Origin: Neoroseomonas terrae
GTDB lineage: Bacteria > Pseudomonadota > Alphaproteobacteria > Acetobacterales > Acetobacteraceae
Assembly (NCBI RefSeq): GCF_018129025.1
Contig: NZ_JAAEDI010000022.1
Coordinates: forward strand, 45,146-109,145
Direction of reading: 5' to 3'
DNA: 64,000 bases
Made by a program: the position numbers and the translations under genes. This document shows positions 39,942 to 48,474 of the stretch, one piece after another; positions within the stretch are counted from its first letter, which is position 1, and every line of letters starts with the position of its first letter. The notes below the pieces were generated by a model, which did not search any database, was not told the origin of the DNA, and worked only from the letters and a program-made list of their open reading frames with translations.

Positions 39942-41513
39942 TCAGGCCGGCAGCTCGATCTTGCGGAACAGCGGCGCCGGCGGCGGCAACGCAATTCCGC
40001 CCGGCAGCGACGTCGCCAGCGAGCCGATCTCCCGCGCCTCCCTCGACACGCCCAACTGGTCCAGCAGCGCGGACATCGTCTCCGGCATGAAGGGCTGCAG
40101 CAGCGTCGCGTAGCAGCGCAGCGCCGTGTACAAATGCCGCAGCACGACGGCCATCCGCACCGGATCGGTCTTCTTCAGCGCCCAGGGCGCCTCGACCGTA
40201 ATGTAACCATTGGCCTCCCGTACCGAGGCCATCACCGCCTCCAGCGCCAGATGGAATTCCTGCCGGTCCAGCCTCTCTCGCACCTGCCCGGGCAGCGCCT
40301 CCACCCCCGCGACTAGGGCACCGCCCACGGCCGGGTCTCCGGCCTGCGGCAGCTTCCCTTCGCAGTTCCGCTGGATCAACGACAGCGTCCGGTTCGCCAG
40401 GTTCCCCAGCGCATCCGCCAGCTCGCCATTCAGGCGGTTCACCAGAGATTTGCGGGCGAAATCTCCGTCCTGCCCGAAGGGAACCTCCCGCAACAGGAAG
40501 TACCGGACAGCGTCGAGCCCAAACTCCTCGACCAGCGCCACCGGGTCGATGACATTGCCCAGCGACTTGCTGATCTTCTGGCCTTCATTGGTCCACCAGC
40601 CATGCGCGAAGACGCGCTTCGCGGTCGGCAACCCGGCCGCCAGCAGCATCGCCGGCCAGTAGATCGTGTGGAACCTGACGATATCCTTGCCGACGAAATG
40701 CACATCCGCCGGCCAGAACTTCCAGCGCGGCGCCGCCTCATCCGGATACCCTGCGGCGGTGATGTAGTTGGTCAGCGCGTCGACCCACACATACATCACG
40801 TGCTTCTCGTCCCCCGGAACCTTCACCCCCCAGGTGAAGGACGTCCGGGACACCGAAAGATCGAGCTTCTGCGCGCCTTCGCCAAAGTCCTTGAGGCCCT
40901 GCTCGACGAAGGCCTTGACCTCGTTGCGGCGGCTTTCCGGCTGGATGTCGATGCGCTCGGGGTGCCCTTCGGGCAGGTCGTAGCGGCGCAGCAGTTCCGG
41001 TAGCCACTTGCCGAGGCGGAAGAAGTAGGACGGCTCCTTCACCCACTCCACCGGCGCGCCGGTCGGGGCGTACTTCACCCCATCCCGTTCGGTGAGCTCA
41101 TCCGGTCCATAGAATGCTTCATCCCGAACGGCGTACCAGCCCTCATAATCACCGAGGTAGATCTCGCCACGTTCGGCCAGAACCTTCCACAGCGCCACGC
41201 AGGCCGCCTTGTGCCGCGGCTCCGTGGTCCGGATGAAGTCGTCGTTGGAAAAGCCCATCGTCACGGTCAGGTCGCGGAAGGCCTGGCTGACGCGGTCCGT
41301 GAAGGCCTGCGGGTCCTCCCCCGCATCCTTCGCCGCCTTCTCCACCTTCTGCCCGTGCTCGTCCGTGCCGGTCAGGAAGAACACCTCATGCCCGTCCAGC
41401 CGCTTGAAGCGGGCCAGCACGTCGGTCGCGAGGGACGTGTAGGCATGCCCGATATGGGGCTTGTCATTGACGTAGTAGATCGGCGTGGTGAGGTAAGTCA
41501 GTGGCTTGGCCAT
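39942..41513 (-). CDS. metG: Methionyl-tRNA synthetase
   Basis: Class I synthetase of 523 aa. The HIGH motif is HIGH in YYVNDKPHIGHAYTSLATD and the KMSKS loop reads KISKS in WWTNEGQKISKSLGNVIDP. The connective-peptide region (YAVRDEAFYGPDEL) lacks zinc-binding cysteines, and the C-terminal dimerisation domain is absent, both typical for this shorter bacterial type. ATG 41513. Downstream of holB by 29 bp; metG-tatD follows the usual tmk-holB-metG-tatD order. Confidence 0.97.
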   Translation of the reverse strand: MAKPLTYLTTPIYYVNDKPHIGHAYTSLATDVLARFKRLDGHEVFFLTGTDEHGQKVEKAAKDAGEDPQAFTDRVSQAFRDLTVTMGFSNDDFIRTTEPRHKAACVALWKVLAERGEIYLGDYEGWYAVRDEAFYGPDELTERDGVKYAPTGAPVEWVKEPSYFFRLGKWLPELLRRYDLPEGHPERIDIQPESRRNEVKAFVEQGLKDFGEGAQKLDLSVSRTSFTWGVKVPGDEKHVMYVWVDALTNYITAAGYPDEAAPRWKFWPADVHFVGKDIVRFHTIYWPAMLLAAGLPTAKRVFAHGWWTNEGQKISKSLGNVIDPVALVEEFGLDAVRYFLLREVPFGQDGDFARKSLVNRLNGELADALGNLANRTLSLIQRNCEGKLPQAGDPAVGGALVAGVEALPGQVRERLDRQEFHLALEAVMASVREANGYITVEAPWALKKTDPVRMAVVLRHLYTALRCYATLLQPFMPETMSALLDQLGVSREAREIGSLATSLPGGIALPPPAPLFRKIELPA

Positions 41514-41542
41514 GGAAACCCATTCCGTGGCGGCGCTCCGTG

Positions 41543-42541
41543 TCAGGGATGCGCGAGCCAGGAAAGGCCCGTGAGCACGGCCTGCTTGCGGTCGAGATTC
41601 AACCGCTCGGTATCGTCCGCGAGAGTGCCGAGCCTATCCCACAGCCCCGCCCAGACGGCAAGCGGATGGCGGGCGATCCAGGCCGGCGCTGCCTGCCCCC
41701 GCGCCGCATCGCGCAGGGCAGCCGCAATGGCTCCGCGTAGCAGCGCGAAGAAGATGCCGAACGCCCCGCCCGTACGGTCCATTGCCAGTCGGTCCGCAAG
41801 CGCATGGTCCCGTAGCTCACCCGTCGCCAGCGCCGCGAGGCTCGACTCAACCGCGTCCTGCAAGGCGAGCCCACCAGCCGCCATCAGCGCCATCGCGCGC
41901 CCCGGCGACCCCGCCGCCAAGGCTGCCAGCCGCTGCCGCTCCCCCGCTTCCGCATCCGGCAGCATGCGCTTCAGCACAGCCTCCATCTCACGGTCCGACA
42001 GCGGGTTGAGGTCGAGCCGCCGGCAGCGGCTGCGGATCGTCGGCAGCAGCTTCTGCGGCGCGGAACAGACGAGCAGCAGGACCGTCTTGGGCGGTGGCTC
42101 CTCCAGCGTCTTCAGCAGGGTGTTCTGCACGTCGGGACGGTCGGCGCGCTCCGCCTCGTCCAGCACCACCACACGCCAGCCGCCCTCGGCCGCCGTCTGG
42201 GTCAGAAAACGCACCGCCGCCTTCGCATCCTCCACGCGCAGGACGCGCTTCACGCCCTTGTCGCCGGTACTCGGCTCCAGGGTGAAGCAGTCGGCGTGAG
42301 TGTCCACCGCGATCCGACGGAAGACCGGGCTCGCCGGATCCGTCTGCAGCGGCGGCGTCGTGTCGGGCATGCCGGCCAGGAGCCACCGCGTGAACCGCCA
42401 GGCGAGCGTCGCCTTCCCGATGCCGGGCGCGCCGCAGATCAGCCAGGCATGGTGGAGCCGGCCGGAACGGGCGGCATCCTGCATCGTGCGCGCGGCGTCG
42501 TCGTGGCCGATGAGGTCGGGATTGGCACGAGGGTCGGTCAT
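41543..42541 (-). CDS. holB: DNA polymerase III subunit delta prime
   Basis: Clamp-loader subunit of 332 aa. It has the AAA+ fold with an intact-looking P-loop (CGAPGIGKATLAWRF), a delta-prime-type LDEAERADRPDVQNTLLKTLEEPP stretch and the sensor-1 SRC motif (IRSRCRRLDL). ATG 42541 begins MTDPRANPDLIGHDDA. The start codon directly abuts a 23-nt palindrome of an extragenic repeat (42542-42564), so there is no free conventional Shine-Dalgarno within 15 nt. The open frame to 42751 upstream is repeat sequence and is not counted. Confidence 0.92.
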   Translation of the reverse strand: MTDPRANPDLIGHDDAARTMQDAARSGRLHHAWLICGAPGIGKATLAWRFTRWLLAGMPDTTPPLQTDPASPVFRRIAVDTHADCFTLEPSTGDKGVKRVLRVEDAKAAVRFLTQTAAEGGWRVVVLDEAERADRPDVQNTLLKTLEEPPPKTVLLLVCSAPQKLLPTIRSRCRRLDLNPLSDREMEAVLKRMLPDAEAGERQRLAALAAGSPGRAMALMAAGGLALQDAVESSLAALATGELRDHALADRLAMDRTGGAFGIFFALLRGAIAAALRDAARGQAAPAWIARHPLAVWAGLWDRLGTLADDTERLNLDRKQAVLTGLSWLAHP

Positions 42542-42616
42542 GGAGAGGGGCCCTGCCCCTCTCCAAACCTCACCCCGCCAGAGGCCGAAAGGCCTCTGGA
42601 CACCTCGATCTGGTGC
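42542..42616 (-). repeat. Extragenic palindromic repeat, intact copy A
   Basis: A 75-nt unit read on the minus strand: GCACCA..GGTGTCCAGAGG, first hairpin CCAGAGGCC/GGCCTCTGG, linker CGGGGTGAGGTTT, second hairpin GGAGAGGGGC/GCCCCTCTCC (42542-42564). It is the inverted counterpart of copy B, with the same length and module order. Confidence 0.85.
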
Positions 42617-42730
42617 GATGCGCAGCGGTCGGTTGAAGCGGGAATTATACTCCGGGCGCTGCGGGGGGCGAGAATCCCCGGCGCCGGGCACAGCGCGCCC
42701 GCATCTCCGGTGAAGGCCCCGCCGTGCCCG

Positions 42731-42805
42731 GCACCAGGTATTGGTTTCCAAAGGCCCTTCGGCCTTTGGCGGGGAGAGGTTTGGAGAGGGGCGGCGCCCC
42801 TCTCC
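42731..42805 (+). repeat. Extragenic palindromic repeat, intact copy B
   Basis: The 75-nt unit on the plus strand: GCACCAGGTATTGGTTTCCA, hairpin CCAAAGGCC/GGCCTTTGG, linker CGGGGAGAGGTTT, hairpin GGAGAGGGGC/GCCCCTCTCC. It lies 28 bp after the tmk stop. Copies A and B face away from each other across 114 bp and could pair to form a long cruciform or mRNA stem. Hairpin loops differ while stems compensate (CTC versus TTT pairs), indicating selection on structure. Confidence 0.85.
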
Positions 42806-42833
42806 GATCGCGGTCCCCGTTCAAGGACTCCGC

Positions 42834-43460
42834 TCAAAGCAGCACGCCAAAGCGACCGCGCAGCACCTGCGCTATCGCTCCGAACACGTCCTCTGCACCG
42901 GCCGAGGCGTCCACCACCGCGCAGCGTTCCGGTTCGGTCGCTGCGATCGCCAGGAAGCCATCCCGCACGCGCCGGTGGAAGTCGATGCTCATACGCTCGT
43001 AGCGGTCCGCCCCGCTGCGCGCCGCGGCGCGGGCCATCCCGGCCTCCGGCGCCATGTCCAGCAGCAGCGTCACGTCCGGCGCGAAGTCGCCCAGCGCGAC
43101 ATCCAGCAGCCGTGCCCAGACGGACCGGTCGAGCCCCTGCGCGCCCTGGTAGGCGAGCGTCGAATCGGCAAAGCGATCGCAGACCACCCATCCGCCGGCC
43201 GCCAGGAAGGGCCGGATCGTCTTCGCGACATGCTCCCGCCGCGCGGCGAAATGCAGCATGGCTTCGGCGACCGGGTCCCATGGTCCGTGGCCCAGCAACA
43301 GGTTACGGATGCGCTCGGCCCCCGGCGTGCCGCCCGGTTCGCGGGTGCGCAGCACGGGCCGCCCGGACGCCGCCAGCGCCGCGGACAGCCGCCGCGCCTG
43401 CGTCGACTTCCCGGCCCCCTCGCCGCCCTCGAGAGTGATGAAACGCCCCGGCTCAAGCAT
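42834..43460 (-). CDS. tmk: Thymidylate kinase
   Basis: dTMP kinase of 208 aa, needed for dTTP. P-loop GGEGAGKST near 12-20, the TREPGGTPGAERIR loop, DRFADSTLAYQG (DRY-like motif) and the LID region with R in GADRYERMSIDFHRRV are visible. ATG 43460 (MLEPGRFITLEG); the open frame to 43859 is antisense-shadow sequence of dacA. It lies 48 bp after the D-Ala carboxypeptidase gene, and the extragenic repeat follows its stop. Confidence 0.96.
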   Translation of the reverse strand: MLEPGRFITLEGGEGAGKSTQARRLSAALAASGRPVLRTREPGGTPGAERIRNLLLGHGPWDPVAEAMLHFAARREHVAKTIRPFLAAGGWVVCDRFADSTLAYQGAQGLDRSVWARLLDVALGDFAPDVTLLLDMAPEAGMARAAARSGADRYERMSIDFHRRVRDGFLAIAATEPERCAVVDASAGAEDVFGAIAQVLRGRFGVLL

Positions 43461-43507
43461 CGCCGGCCGGGTGTGACGCGGCCGGCGGGCCGCGTCAAAC
43501 CTCCCTG

Positions 43508-44728
43508 TCAGCCGCGCGACCCGAACACCATCTGCGTGACCACCGCCGGAATGCGGGAGATGAGGCCGAGCTTCTCGACATCCGCCCCGGCCAGCAGCGG
43601 AATGCGCAGTTCCGGCACGCCCTGCCCGCTCACCTGCATTTCCCCAATCCGCTGCCCGCGCGCGACCGGCGCGGTCAGCGGCGCATCGTACTGCAGCCGC
43701 ACCTGCAAGCGGGACCGCCACTGCCGCGGCAGTGTCAGCACCAGGTCGCGCCCGCCCACCATCGGTACCTTCGCCCGCTCGCCGAGATAAACCGGCACTT
43801 CCTCGATCGTATCCTGGGCGCGGAACAGCACCACCGCCTCGAATTCGCGGAAGGCCCATTCCATCAGGCGCTCGCTCTCCTCGGCGCGGGCACGCATGGT
43901 GGGCAGGCCGTTCACGACCATGATCACCCGCCGGTCCCCGCGCTTCGCGCTGCCGGTCAGGCCATAACCCGCGTCCTCGGTATGCCCGGTCTTGAGCCCG
44001 TCGGCGCCGGCGACGCGCGACAGCAGCGGATTTCGGTTCTCTTGGGATATATTATTATATCGGAATGACCGCACGTTATAGTACGGATAATACTCTGGAA
44101 AATCGGTGATGATGCGTCGCGCCAAGGTCGCGAGGTCGCGCGCCGTCATGCGGTGCTCCGGATCGGGCCATCCGGTCGAATTGCGGAACAGGCTGTTCTG
44201 CAGGCCGATGCGCCGTCCCGTCTCGGTCAGCAGCTCGGCGAACTGAGTCTCACTGCCGCTGATCCCTTCGGCCAGCACGATGCAGGCATCGTTGCCCGAC
44301 TGCACGATCACGCCGTGGATGAGGTCCTCGACGCTGATCTGCGAGCCCAGCTCGACAAACATCTTGGACCCGCCCATGCGCCAGGCCTTCTCGCTGACCG
44401 GGAGCGTCTGGTTGAGCTGGAGCTGCCCCGCCTTCAGCTTCTCGAAGACGACATACATCGTCATCAGTTTCGACATGGAGGACGGCGGCATGGGCTCGTC
44501 GGCGTTTTTCTCGAGCAGGGTCGCGCCGGTCGCGAAATCGACCATGATCGCCTGCCGCGCGAGCACGTCGATCGGCCCGAGCGGTGTATCGGCGGGCGAC
44601 CCCGCCGGTCGCACCGGTGCTGCCCCGCGGCGCGGCGCGGATCCGCGCTGCGCGAGCGCCGGCGTGGCAAGGCCAGGGCCGATCAGCCCGGCGAGGGCCC
44701 CACCGAGAAGCGTACGTCGATCGGTCAT
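43508..44728 (-). CDS. D-alanyl-D-alanine carboxypeptidase (penicillin-binding protein 5/6 type)
   Basis: Periplasmic serine DD-carboxypeptidase of 406 aa that trims peptidoglycan stem peptides. A Tat-like or Sec signal (MTDRRTLLGGALAGLIGPGLATPALAQ) leads; the catalytic SMSK is at 84-87, SGN at 144-146 and KTG at 246-248. The C-terminal beta domain ends near MVFGSRG without an evident amphipathic anchor. Codons for residues about 210-233 (44031-44105) are strongly A/T-ending, including ATA and CGA, within an otherwise GC-rich gene. It precedes tmk and follows rlpA, linking it to cell-wall metabolism. Confidence 0.93.
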   Translation of the reverse strand: MTDRRTLLGGALAGLIGPGLATPALAQRGSAPRRGAAPVRPAGSPADTPLGPIDVLARQAIMVDFATGATLLEKNADEPMPPSSMSKLMTMYVVFEKLKAGQLQLNQTLPVSEKAWRMGGSKMFVELGSQISVEDLIHGVIVQSGNDACIVLAEGISGSETQFAELLTETGRRIGLQNSLFRNSTGWPDPEHRMTARDLATLARRIITDFPEYYPYYNVRSFRYNNISQENRNPLLSRVAGADGLKTGHTEDAGYGLTGSAKRGDRRVIMVVNGLPTMRARAEESERLMEWAFREFEAVVLFRAQDTIEEVPVYLGERAKVPMVGGRDLVLTLPRQWRSRLQVRLQYDAPLTAPVARGQRIGEMQVSGQGVPELRIPLLAGADVEKLGLISRIPAVVTQMVFGSRG

Positions 44729-44758
44729 GCGCGGAATCCCTGCCGCTGGGGCGTCATG

Positions 44759-45628
44759 TCAGTCCACCAGGATACGCGCACCCGATACCCCGGCGGCCAG
44801 AGTCCGCTCAAGCGCCGCGTCGGCCTCCGAAACAGTCTGAAACGGGCCGCTGCGCACGCGGAAGCTCTGGTCGCGTCGCGGGCCGAAGGCCTCGATCCGC
44901 GCGCCCGGGATACGGGCGGCGAGGCGCTGAGCCGCATCGGCGCGAGACAACACGCCGGCCTCGACATAGATCCGCCCTGGCCGCGGCGTGCCGCGCGTCA
45001 CCGTCTCCGGCAGCACGACCTCCCGCGGCGCGACCCGGGGCGCCTCGGCGGCGGCGGCGGTCACCGGAATCGCGGCCGCTGCGGGCCCGGCCGACCGCGC
45101 GCCGGGCGGCGGTGCGAGGCTCTCGGATGCGACCGCCACGCGCGGCGCCGTCGTAATCGCGATGGCCTCCGGCGGCCGGCCCAGCACAGCCTCGCCCAGC
45201 GCACGGCTGCGCTCGCCATCGACCGCGATGCTGACCTGCGCCGCCCCGCCCGGCGGAATGCCGAGAAGGTCAGCCGCCCGATCGGACAGGCCGATGACCC
45301 GGCCCGGATTGACTGGCCCGCGATCGTTCACCCGCAGCGTCAGAGAGGCGCCGTTCTCAAGATTCGTCACCGTCACCACGGCCGGCAGTTGCAGCGTCCG
45401 ATGCGCCGCGAGCGCACGTGACCCGCTCCAGGCCTCCCCGTTCGCCGTTGGCGTGTTCCATCCCCCCGGGCCCGGCTGCCGCGTCGCGAGCCCGGTCTCG
45501 ACGAGGCCGAAATCCTCGCGCGGATAGGACCACACGCCGCCCATGCGGTACGGCTCACCCACCACGTAGCGCGCCGGCGGCGAACTGCACGCCGCGAGCA
45601 GCACGGGCAGGAGGAGGAGCGCCCTCAC
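44759..45628 (-). CDS. rlpA: RlpA-like septal-ring lytic transglycosylase lipoprotein
   Basis: Outer-membrane lipoprotein of 289 aa acting on glycan strands lacking stem peptides. A lipobox LLAAC gives lipidated C14; the double-psi beta-barrel domain is seen in YRMGGVWSYPREDFGLVETGLATRQ and TVTNLENGASLTLRVNDRGPVNPGRVIGLSDRAADLLG; the C-terminal SPOR domain begins about IYVEAGVLSRADAAQRLAARI. The GTG start at 45628 overlaps the transglycosylase stop (GTGA). An Ala-rich linker separates the domains. Confidence 0.9.
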   Translation of the reverse strand: MRALLLLPVLLAACSSPPARYVVGEPYRMGGVWSYPREDFGLVETGLATRQPGPGGWNTPTANGEAWSGSRALAAHRTLQLPAVVTVTNLENGASLTLRVNDRGPVNPGRVIGLSDRAADLLGIPPGGAAQVSIAVDGERSRALGEAVLGRPPEAIAITTAPRVAVASESLAPPPGARSAGPAAAAIPVTAAAAEAPRVAPREVVLPETVTRGTPRPGRIYVEAGVLSRADAAQRLAARIPGARIEAFGPRRDQSFRVRSGPFQTVSEADAALERTLAAGVSGARILVD

Positions 45629-46659
45629 CCCACCCGATCCGACAGCAGCCCAACGGCAAGCCCGTAGTTCACCGGTGAGTTGTAGCGCCGGATCACCCGC
45701 AGGTTGTGATGGCCGAGGAAGACCTGCCCGTTGCCGCGATTGGGCAGCACGATGTGCGCCTCGGGCCCGTCCGGCAGCGGGCGGCCGGCCTCGGTGCGGA
45801 AGCCCATGCGGGTCCAGTCGCGCATCGGGCGCCGCGTCTCCGTATCCGCCCCAGCCGAGGCAAACCCTGGAGGCGGTGTCACGGCCAGGCCCCAAGGCTC
45901 ACCATCGCGCCACCCGTTGCGCTGGAAGTAGTTGGCGATGGACGCGAGGGCGTCGGCCTTGTCGTCCCAGATGTCGCGCCGCCCATCGCCGTCGAAATCC
46001 ACGGCGAAACGGTCGAAGTTGCTCGGCATGAACTGGGGCTGGCCCATCGCGCCGGCCCAGGAGCCCAACATCCGGTCATTGCGGACATGACCCTCCTGCA
46101 GGATCTTCAGCGCCGCGAACAACTCGTTGCGGAAGTACGAAGCGCGACGCCCTTCCCAGGCGAGCGTCGATAGCGCCTCGACGATCCGGAAGCCGCCGGT
46201 GTTCCCGCCGAAATTCGTCTCGACACCCCAGATCGCGACGATGACCCGGGGGGAGACACGGAAGCGCGCCTCGATACGCTGCAGCAGGGCGGCGTTCTCG
46301 GCGTAGTTGCGCCGCCCGTTCTGCACGCGCGTCGGCGAGACCATGATGCGGTCGCGATAATCTTCCCATTGCAGCCCGCCTTCGGCCTGCCGGCGGTCGA
46401 GGTCGATGACGCGCTGGTTCGGCTGCACCGCGGCGAAGGCTGCATCGAGCGTTGCCTGCGACAGGCCGCGGCGGCGGCCCTCGGCCTTCACCCCCTCGAC
46501 GAAGCGGTCGAACGGCATCACGCCGGGCGGCGCGGCGGCCGGCGCCTGGACGGGCGTGGGTGCCGGCAGCGGGGCGGTTACGGTTGGCGTGGCGGTGGGC
46601 GGCGAGGCCGCACAGCCGGCGAGCGGGGCGGCGGCGAGGAGGAAGCGGCGGCTGATCAT
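45625..46659 (-). CDS. MltB-type lytic murein transglycosylase (GH103)
   Basis: A 344-aa lipoprotein that cleaves peptidoglycan glycan strands. The lipobox LAGC places lipid on C16; the catalytic Glu is E147 in AIWGVETNFG; further family motifs are GSWAGAMGQPQFMPSNF and DFDGDGRRDIWDDKADALASIANYF, and a C-terminal peptidoglycan-side segment LGHHNLRVIRRYNSPVNYGLAVGLLSD. The ORF is open to 48252 on the opposite side of PrpD, but the true start is ATG 46659. Operon with rlpA and possibly dacA. Confidence 0.93.
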   Translation of the reverse strand: MISRRFLLAAAPLAGCAASPPTATPTVTAPLPAPTPVQAPAAAPPGVMPFDRFVEGVKAEGRRRGLSQATLDAAFAAVQPNQRVIDLDRRQAEGGLQWEDYRDRIMVSPTRVQNGRRNYAENAALLQRIEARFRVSPRVIVAIWGVETNFGGNTGGFRIVEALSTLAWEGRRASYFRNELFAALKILQEGHVRNDRMLGSWAGAMGQPQFMPSNFDRFAVDFDGDGRRDIWDDKADALASIANYFQRNGWRDGEPWGLAVTPPPGFASAGADTETRRPMRDWTRMGFRTEAGRPLPDGPEAHIVLPNRGNGQVFLGHHNLRVIRRYNSPVNYGLAVGLLSDRVG

Positions 46660-46767
46660 GGCGGAGGAGGTGCCATGCGCCCCGCCCCGACGCAAACACC
46701 CGTTGCACGCCTTGGCCGCGCCGGGCGGGATGCTACAATCGCCGAGGAAATCCGGAGGAATGACGTC

Positions 46768-48168
46768 ATGGCTGCCGTGACCCGCGAACTCGCCGCCTTC
46801 ACCGCGGCGATCCGCTACGAAACGCTGCCGGCCGAGGTGCAGGAGCGGACCCGCTTCCTGCTGCTCGACCTCGTCGGCAACATGCTGCGCGGCCGTCACG
46901 ATGCCGAGAGCACGGCGCCGCTGCTCGCCACGGTGCGCTCGCTGGGTCTCGCCGCGGGCTCGGCGGCGGTATTCGGCGACTCGGCGCGGTACACCCCGGC
47001 GGGTGCGGCGCTGGTCAACGGCACCACAGCGCATTCTCTCGACTTCGACGACACCCACGCCGCCGGAACTCTGCATCCGGGCGCCCCGGTGATCCCGGCC
47101 GCCCTCGCCGCCGCCGAGATGGTGGGCGCCGATGGCAAGACGGTGCTGGCCGCCGTCGTTGCGGGCTACGAGGTCACCTGCCGCCTCGCGCTGTCCCTGC
47201 CGGGTGGCGACCACTACGACCGCGGCTACCACCCGACCGCGACCTGCGGCGCCTTCGGAGCGGCCGCGGCGGCGGCGCGGGTGTTCGGCCTCTCGGCCAA
47301 CCAGATCGAGGACGCTTTCGGCATCGCGCTGTCGCAGGCCGCAGGCTCGCTGCAGTTCCTGGCGAACGGCGCCTGGACCAAGCGCTTCCAGGTCGGCTGG
47401 TCGGCACTTAACGGCCTGACCGCAGCATCGCTTGCGCGCGAAGGCTTCCGCGGCGCCGGGGAAGCGCTCGAAGGCCGCGCCGGCTTCCTGCGCGCCTATG
47501 CCCCGAATCCCGTGCCGGAGCGCGCGCTCCAGGGCCTCGGTTCTGAGTGGGAGCTGATGGAGACGGCGGTGAAGCCGTACCCGTCCTGCCGCTATGGCCA
47601 CGCCAATGTCGACGCGGCGCTGGCGCTGCGCGCCGAGCTCGGCCTCAAGACCGAGGAGATCGAGAGCGTGACCATGGGCCTGCCCAACAAGGGCATGCTG
47701 CTGGTCGGCGCGCCGACGCAGTACAAGCAGAACCCGCAGAACATCGTCGACGGGCAGTTCTCCGGTCCCTTCGTGGTCGCCTGCGCCCTCGCCCGCGGCC
47801 ATTTCGGGTGGGACAGCTACGCTTGGCTCCAGGACGCCGACCTGCGCGGCCTGATGAAGAAGATCCTGCCCGTCGAGGATGCCGAGGTGGAAGCCGAGTT
47901 CCCCGACTACATGTCCGGCAAGCTGACGGTGCAGGCGCGCGGCCAGACCTTCGTGAAGAAGGTGCAGGTGCCGAAGGGCGAGCCGGCCAACTTCCTGACC
48001 GAGGCGGAGCTGCGCGCCAAGTTCCACGGCCTGGCCGACGCGGTGCTGGGCGCGGACCGTGCGAAGCAGCTCGCGGATGCCGTGATCAACCTCGACAAGG
48101 CGGCGGACGTGCATGGGATGCTGCGTCTCGGCGCCCCGATGATGGCGGCGCGGCTGGCCGGAGAATAA
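46768..48168 (+). CDS. MmgE/PrpD family protein
   Basis: A 466-aa member of the 2-methylcitrate dehydratase/cis-aconitate decarboxylase fold. Typical segments are HSLDFDDTHAAGTLHPGAPVIPAALAAAEM, GYEVTCRLALSL, YHPTATCGAFGAAAAAARVFGL, and VKPYPSCRYGHANVDAALAL (with the conserved KPYPSC). ATG 46768 has GGAGGA upstream. No other methylcitrate-cycle genes (prpB, prpC) are nearby, so the dehydratase substrate is undefined. Divergent from the transglycosylase with a 108-bp gap. Confidence 0.9.
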   Translation: MAAVTRELAAFTAAIRYETLPAEVQERTRFLLLDLVGNMLRGRHDAESTAPLLATVRSLGLAAGSAAVFGDSARYTPAGAALVNGTTAHSLDFDDTHAAGTLHPGAPVIPAALAAAEMVGADGKTVLAAVVAGYEVTCRLALSLPGGDHYDRGYHPTATCGAFGAAAAAARVFGLSANQIEDAFGIALSQAAGSLQFLANGAWTKRFQVGWSALNGLTAASLAREGFRGAGEALEGRAGFLRAYAPNPVPERALQGLGSEWELMETAVKPYPSCRYGHANVDAALALRAELGLKTEEIESVTMGLPNKGMLLVGAPTQYKQNPQNIVDGQFSGPFVVACALARGHFGWDSYAWLQDADLRGLMKKILPVEDAEVEAEFPDYMSGKLTVQARGQTFVKKVQVPKGEPANFLTEAELRAKFHGLADAVLGADRAKQLADAVINLDKAADVHGMLRLGAPMMAARLAGE

Positions 48169-48214
48169 TGCCGGAGGGCGGCGCCGTGCGCGCCGCCCGC
48201 CACGCGGCCGGCTC

Positions 48215-48301
48215 AGGATGAGGTGGGATTCGAACCCACGATACGCTTGCACGTATGGCGGTTTTCAAGACCGCTGCCTTCGACCGCTCGGCCACTCATC
48301 C
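48215..48301 (-). tRNA. tRNA-Ser (TGA)
   Basis: Minus-strand class II tRNA starting GGATGAGTGGCCGAGCGG, anticodon stem GCGGT/ACCGC around CTTGAAA (anticodon TGA), a long variable arm (TACGTGCAAGCGTA) and acceptor GGATGAG/CTCATCC. The base at the discriminator position is T and CCA is not encoded. It lies 46 bp after the PrpD stop, converging with it. Confidence 0.95.
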
Positions 48302-48474
48302 CCGCCGCCAACCCTTACTTCATCGTGATGCGGCGGCAAAGCCTCGCGCTGGCGGGCCGTTCTCCATAGCCTGTCGGCAGAGACCGCATCCGCCCGTTGG
48401 CGGAACCAGCACCGGGACGCCGAGGCCATGCGTTTGATCATGTTTCGACAGCATCGCACCCGGGTTCCGGCCGC

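Noticed and set aside
42617..42730. Cargo gene between the two inverted 75-nt repeats, as in a composite mobile element
   Set aside because: Only 114 bp with no open frame of note; more likely two independent REP-like copies.
46660..48252. 875-aa frame running upstream from the MltB-type gene
   Set aside because: It is antisense to the PrpD gene; the lipoprotein signal starts at ATG 46659.
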